From Burkholderiales bacterium (lineage in GTDB: Bacteria > Pseudomonadota > Gammaproteobacteria > Burkholderiales > Casimicrobiaceae): a DNA stretch of 7,808 nt. Made by a program: the position numbers and the translations under genes. The notes below the pieces were generated by a model, which had not been told where the DNA came from, searched no databases, and was given only the letters and a program-made list of their open reading frames with translations. Positions 5,224 through 7,808 of this stretch are shown here, piece after piece; position 1 is the stretch's first letter, and the number at the start of each line of letters is the position of its first letter. The DNA lies in contig JANXNO010000133.1 in the NCBI GenBank assembly GCA_025354075.1, forward strand, positions 1-7,808, written 5' to 3'.

Positions 5224-6507
5224 ATGCGAACGATCACCATTGTGTCGCGAGTGCTCACCGATTGCAAAGCCTTCATGCATCAGACGCGCTGGGGGCGACT
5301 GGTTGATCTGTGCGCTTCAGCGGTGAACGGTCAAGCGCTCGCGCTGACGCAACTGGCACTGGGCTCGGGTGCGAAGACCACGCTGCGCCACCGGGTCAAA
5401 GCGGTGGATCGACTACTCGGCAACCCGGCGTTCGCCGCCGAACATCTCGACGTGTACCGCACGCTTGCAGCACGCTGGCTCACGGGTGTCTCGCCGCTGT
5501 TGATTGTGGTGGACTGGTCGAGCTTGTCGGCGGACATGGGCTGGCACTGGCTGCGCGCCTCGGTGGTCGTTGAGGGGCGGTCAATCACGCTCTACGAGGA
5601 GGTGCATCCGAGGTGTCATCTTGCCGCTCACGCCGTACACAAGCGCTTTCTTGAACGCATGAGCTGTGTGCTGCCTGAAATGCGATCAGCTCCGATCATC
5701 CTCACCGATGCCGGGTTTCGTGGCCCGTGGTTCGCGCTGGTCAAGGCGCAGGGGTGGCAGTGGGTCGGTCGGATTCGCAACCGCGACTTTGTCTGTCGCG
5801 TGCAGCCGATGAAATCACGCGCAGCAGGTTGCCCAGAATGCTTAGCCCCTGCGCCGGACATGAAGAGCTCGCGTTGGTTTCCCGCTAAATCGCTCTACGT
5901 CGGTGCCAGCGCCACGAGCGAGGACTTGGGGCTGTTCGATGCGACCCGCAACAAACCCAACCGCTGTCGGCTGGTGCGTGTGAAGCGTTTGCCGAAAGCG
6001 CGTAAGCGGCGTTATGCCAGTGGCAAAGTACATGTCAACAGCAACTCAAGGAGACAATCTGCTGCGGCACGGGAGCCGTGGTTACTGTCCTGCTCGTTGG
6101 GGCTTTCGCACTTGAGTGCCGAGACCATCGTATCGCTCTATGCGCAGCGCATGACCATCGAGCAGAGCTTTCGCGACACCAAGAACGAGCGGCTGGGCCT
6201 GGGCCTTACCCGTTCGCTCAGTCACGGGCGACGGCGACTGGAGGCGTTGCTACTGATCGGTCACATTGCAGCGATTACCAAGCGCTTGATCGGTGAGGCG
6301 GCCAAGTCGATGCAACTACAACTCCAACTGATCAGTCGCAAACAAACCAAGCACCACCAGCGAGCAGAAATATCAGTGATGAGTTTGGCCAGTCGTGTCA
6401 TCGCGAGCCCGCAGTTGTTGCAGAAAGTAGGCGACCCACTCACTCACATTCATCGCCTACGATCCCAAGCGCTCAACGCCATCAACGCCCGCTATTACGC
6501 CTCATGA
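5224..6507 (+). CDS. IS4-family DDE transposase (IS10 group)
   Basis: A 427-residue transposase that cuts and joins the ends of its own element. The start is ATG 5224, with AAGGAG (5209-5214) 9 bases before it. An in-frame upstream extension to 5143 lacks such a site and is rejected. Catalytic residues by family pattern are D97 in VVDWSS, D162 in TDAGF, and E313 within the IS4-family signature Y-(2)-R-(3)-E-(6)-K, seen here as YAQRMTIEQSFRDTK (Y306, R309, E313, K320). Segments closely resemble the Tn10/IS10 transposase (LRASV, GRSITLYEE, DAGFRGPW, SFRDTK, GLGLTRS). The N-terminal part (IKRIDRLLGN-like KAVDRLLGN) also fits. No frameshift or stop interrupts it, and the length is near the roughly 400 residues usual for IS10, so activity is plausible. 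Confidence 0.95.
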   Translation: MRTITIVSRVLTDCKAFMHQTRWGRLVDLCASAVNGQALALTQLALGSGAKTTLRHRVKAVDRLLGNPAFAAEHLDVYRTLAARWLTGVSPLLIVVDWSSLSADMGWHWLRASVVVEGRSITLYEEVHPRCHLAAHAVHKRFLERMSCVLPEMRSAPIILTDAGFRGPWFALVKAQGWQWVGRIRNRDFVCRVQPMKSRAAGCPECLAPAPDMKSSRWFPAKSLYVGASATSEDLGLFDATRNKPNRCRLVRVKRLPKARKRRYASGKVHVNSNSRRQSAAAREPWLLSCSLGLSHLSAETIVSLYAQRMTIEQSFRDTKNERLGLGLTRSLSHGRRRLEALLLIGHIAAITKRLIGEAAKSMQLQLQLISRKQTKHHQRAEISVMSLASRVIASPQLLQKVGDPLTHIHRLRSQALNAINARYYAS

Positions 6508-6525
6508 TTCGTGGGGAAACCTCAG
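6507..6525 (-). repeat. Right terminal inverted repeat of the IS
   Basis: The reverse complement reads CTGAGGTTTCCCCACGAAT, differing from the left end at one base. Its first base on the plus strand is also the last base of the transposase stop codon. Confidence 0.93.
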
Positions 6526-6534
6526 AGCCTGAGC
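6526..6534. repeat. Right 9-bp target site duplication AGCCTGAGC
   Basis: Exact copy of 5063-5071, directly after the right end of the IS. Joining the two flanks with one copy recreates the site before insertion. Confidence 0.92.
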
Positions 6535-6596
6535 CCTTGATTAATTCACCCTGGTGTCCTGCTGGTGCCCACAGGTCCCTTGTATGCCCAGTGCGT

Positions 6597-7019
6597 TTAC
6601 AGCAGCGCAATCTGCGGCACTACATCAATCCTCTTACGCGGCACTCGCCGGGCAACTGTAGACCAATCAGGCTCATAGGATTCTGACTGATTACCCCACG
6701 TGCTCCAGCCTTCACGCGACCCTCGTGCGAAGAGTTCGAGGTGTGGGCCGGGGCTGCACCGTTCGATCAACTCGTAAGCTTCGACGGGCTTGCGCGAGTG
6801 CTCTGCCTTTTGCGTTCTCAAAATATTCACTTGCGAACGACCGGGGGCGAGCGTACGGTTATTTTTGCCGCGTATCCCGAAGAGAATTAGTTCGGTCGTG
6901 TTGCGAAAGTAAAAGCCAACGCCGCGGCCGTCTGGGCCGCCATCCTTGCGGACTTTGTGCCAGACGATGTTGCTGTTGTATTCAAAGCCTCCTGCCTTCA
7001 TCATAAGCAGACATTCAGG
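6597..7019 (-). pseudogene. MT-A70 family adenine N6-methyltransferase, C-terminal fragment
   Basis: MT-A70 enzymes transfer a methyl group from S-adenosylmethionine to adenine N6. Homology as I recall the family begins at about 7019 (PECLLMMKAGGFEYNSN, aligned to the usual LPEGL-x-VM-x-AWGFxYxSN) and runs through IVWHK, the strongly conserved RKDGG-DGRGVGFYFRN, TLAPGRSQVN, EHSRKP and ELFAR to WGNQ, with a divergent tail to the stop at 6597. The N-terminal half, which in this family holds the DPPW catalytic motif, is absent. The same frame meets a TGA at 7029-7031, and the ATGs at 7004 and 7001 have no ribosome binding site. The gene is therefore truncated and surely inactive as a methylase on its own. 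The IS right end lies about 70 bases beyond its stop but did not cause the loss, which is at the other end. Confidence 0.82.
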
Positions 7020-7028
7020 CGCACAACA

Positions 7029-7178
7029 TCAGACCTCTTCCATGAGCTTGAGAAAATAAAGTGGCTCGATCTCTGAATGGCACGTAGGGCATCTGTCGTT
7101 GCATGGGCAACTCCACGTGTCAATCCAATACTCGCCGCAATGCCGGTAGTGAACTTCGTATAGCGCCGGTTCTTCCAT
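7029..7178 (-). CDS. 49-residue cysteine-rich (zinc-ribbon-like) protein
   Basis: The ATG at 7178 follows the DpnI-like stop by one base and has AAGGA (7187-7191) 8 bases before it, so the two are probably co-translated. The protein reads MEEPALYEVHYRHCGEYW, then DTWSCPCNDRCPTC and IEP. HxxHC, CPC and CPTC are potential zinc ligands, and I have seen the W-S-C-x-C-x-x-x-C-P-x-C pattern in small phage and hypothetical proteins, from memory rather than a search. The first knuckle may lack a canonical CxxC pair. A longer in-frame reading from 7490 only overlaps the endonuclease gene and is rejected. An alternative ATG at 7183 in another frame gives a featureless peptide. The role is unknown. The position between an endonuclease and a methylase remnant suggests a DNA-related accessory factor, which is inference. 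The C-terminal residues LYFLKLMEEV may be altered by the deletion junction. Confidence 0.7.
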   Translation of the reverse strand: MEEPALYEVHYRHCGEYWIDTWSCPCNDRCPTCHSEIEPLYFLKLMEEV

Positions 7179-7179
7179 G

Positions 7180-7808
7180 TCATTGATCCTTACGGCCAGA
7201 AATTGGTCGCAACGAATAGTGTCCGCGTCCGTTGAAGACAACGATCCCCATATCTCGGAGCACCTGTAGCTGTTGGCGCAATTTCGGGCGTACATTGCGA
7301 TTGTTTGGATACGCACGAGCAGCGATTTGCTCAAACCGATACACGTCGTCGAGTGTGAAATCCCGTTGGCCAATGCGAAAAATACATCCAAGCGCGACCG
7401 CTGCCCAACCGCGCGCCGCGCTTTCCAATCCTTCGAGTGGCGCAGTGCGCGCCCATTGCGCGCGGACGTTCGCCTGATCAAGTAAGGCACCGTCGACGAT
7501 GCAAGGAATCAACGCGTGCAAAGAGACCATTGAAAGATCGAGATTGCAACCCACCCAGCCCGCGCGCCGCGCAGTTGCCGCAAGAGGTTTGCGCCGGATA
7601 ACCATTGGTTCGATCAAAAATCGTTTGGGCAAGACACTGAGATTGACGACGCTAAATGGAAGCTTGTACTGAAGCAAGAATAGATTCGGTGCGCGATTGT
7701 CGCGAATGGCGCCGATCATCGAGTGGTAAGCGCCGTCCGGAACCAAATTCCTCAGTGCTGACTTTTTGCTTTTCAACTCGAATGGATCACGGCACGTTGC
7801 GCAACGGA
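7180..7808 (-). CDS. DpnI-like (Dam-replacing family) restriction endonuclease, 5' end missing
   Basis: A homologue of DpnI, the PD-(D/E)xK endonuclease that cleaves GATC only when the adenine is methylated. The frame is open to the right edge, and the initiator lies beyond it. TTG 7776 is an internal Leu codon in FELKSKK, not the start. About 208 residues are visible of a family usually near 250. In order: the second zinc pair CATC; the catalytic E and K of FELKSK (DpnI E64 and K66; the Asp, D53, lies off the window); DGAYHSM; NLSVLPKRF; IRRKPLAATARRAGWVGCNLDLS, whose Trp matches DpnI W138 used in methyl-adenine reading; then ARGW and the C-terminal winged helix (DFTLDDVYRFE, VRPKLRQQLQVLRDMGIVVFNGRGHY). 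All visible key residues are kept, so activity is plausible. It heads a minus-strand unit with the cysteine-rich protein and the methylase remnant. Confidence 0.93.
   Translation of the reverse strand, partial: RCATCRDPFELKSKKSALRNLVPDGAYHSMIGAIRDNRAPNLFLLQYKLPFSVVNLSVLPKRFLIEPMVIRRKPLAATARRAGWVGCNLDLSMVSLHALIPCIVDGALLDQANVRAQWARTAPLEGLESAARGWAAVALGCIFRIGQRDFTLDDVYRFEQIAARAYPNNRNVRPKLRQQLQVLRDMGIVVFNGRGHYSLRPISGRKDQ

Larger units (their letters stand above)
5072..6525 (+). mobile_element. Complete IS4-family insertion sequence, IS10 group, 1454 bp
   Basis: Both ends are defined from sequence: 19-bp inverted repeats with one mismatch (5072-5090 and 6507-6525), tips CTGAG, flanked by exact 9-bp direct repeats AGCCTGAGC. 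The tip CTGAG followed by TCCCC a few bases later resembles the known IS10 ends, and 9 bp is the IS10 duplication length. One transposase gene fills the element, and its TGA shares its last base with the right inverted repeat. The 133 bases before the gene contain a GATC (5178-5181), and another lies just inside the gene (5232-5235). In IS10 such sites link transposition to Dam methylation, but here no GATC lies in the terminal repeats. Intact ends and an intact gene suggest recent insertion. The element separates the VOC region from the restriction locus. Confidence 0.95.

Noticed and set aside
7029..7031. TGA read as selenocysteine, joining the microprotein to the methylase
   Set aside because: No hairpin of selenocysteine type was evident after the TGA, the fused protein would still lack the methylase catalytic half, and simple truncation explains the in-frame arrangement.
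7001..7183. 60-codon minus-strand frame starting with an ATGA overlap to the DpnI-like stop
   Set aside because: The overlap is attractive, but the peptide has no recognisable pattern. The frame starting at 7178 has the CPC/CPTC zinc-ribbon-like text.
1..7808. CRISPR array, tRNA or rRNA gene
   Set aside because: I read both strands for regularly spaced repeats, cloverleaf arms and conserved rRNA stretches and saw none.

Overview
The window is GC-rich, uses GTG starts, and carries a peptidoglycan-remodelling gene pair, an IS4-family insertion sequence and a restriction-modification remnant. Together these suggest a proteobacterial chromosome, most likely a beta-proteobacterium of the Burkholderia type. 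No marker gene fixes the genus, so that placement is inference.

Layout. (1) Positions 1-491, minus strand: 5' part of a protein with an N-terminal peptidoglycan-binding-like domain, cut by the left edge. (2) Positions 777-2539, plus strand: an exported L,D-transpeptidase (YkuD) and an exported or membrane-tethered M23/LytM-type metallopeptidase. Their stop and start codons overlap (GTGA), so they are probably translationally coupled. One makes or exchanges peptidoglycan cross-links and the other cuts peptidoglycan peptides. (3) Positions 2653-3446: two small unrecognised genes, convergent, one with a single membrane segment and one secreted and basic at its C-terminus, with a hairpin between them. 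(4) Positions 3447-4246: about 800 bases with no convincing gene. (5) Positions 4247-4732, minus strand: a VOC (glyoxalase-fold) protein that carries a signal peptide. A second well-placed ribosome binding site sits before an internal ATG that would give the ordinary cytosolic form. (6) Positions 4733-5071: an intergenic region with an 11-bp perfect hairpin and a cluster of TTTATG(C) motifs, one of them a 12-bp palindrome. (7) Positions 5072-6525: a structurally complete IS4-family element of the IS10 type, with CTGAG-tipped 19-bp inverted repeats and a 9-bp target duplication. (8) Positions 6597-7808, minus strand: a DpnI-like (Dam-replacing family) restriction endonuclease cut by the right edge, then a 49-residue cysteine-rich protein, then the C-terminal part of an MT-A70 adenine methyltransferase that has lost its N-terminal catalytic half.

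The most interesting stretch is the last one. It is a methyl-directed restriction gene next to a tiny zinc-ribbon-like protein and a decapitated MT-A70 methylase, with an IS10-like element inserted just beyond. Classical IS10 is controlled by Dam methylation of GATC, and DpnI destroys DNA methylated at GATC. A working DpnI homologue would therefore imply an unmethylated GATC background. The secreted/cytosolic dual-start VOC gene and the motif cluster at 4936-5018 are the other points worth a second look.
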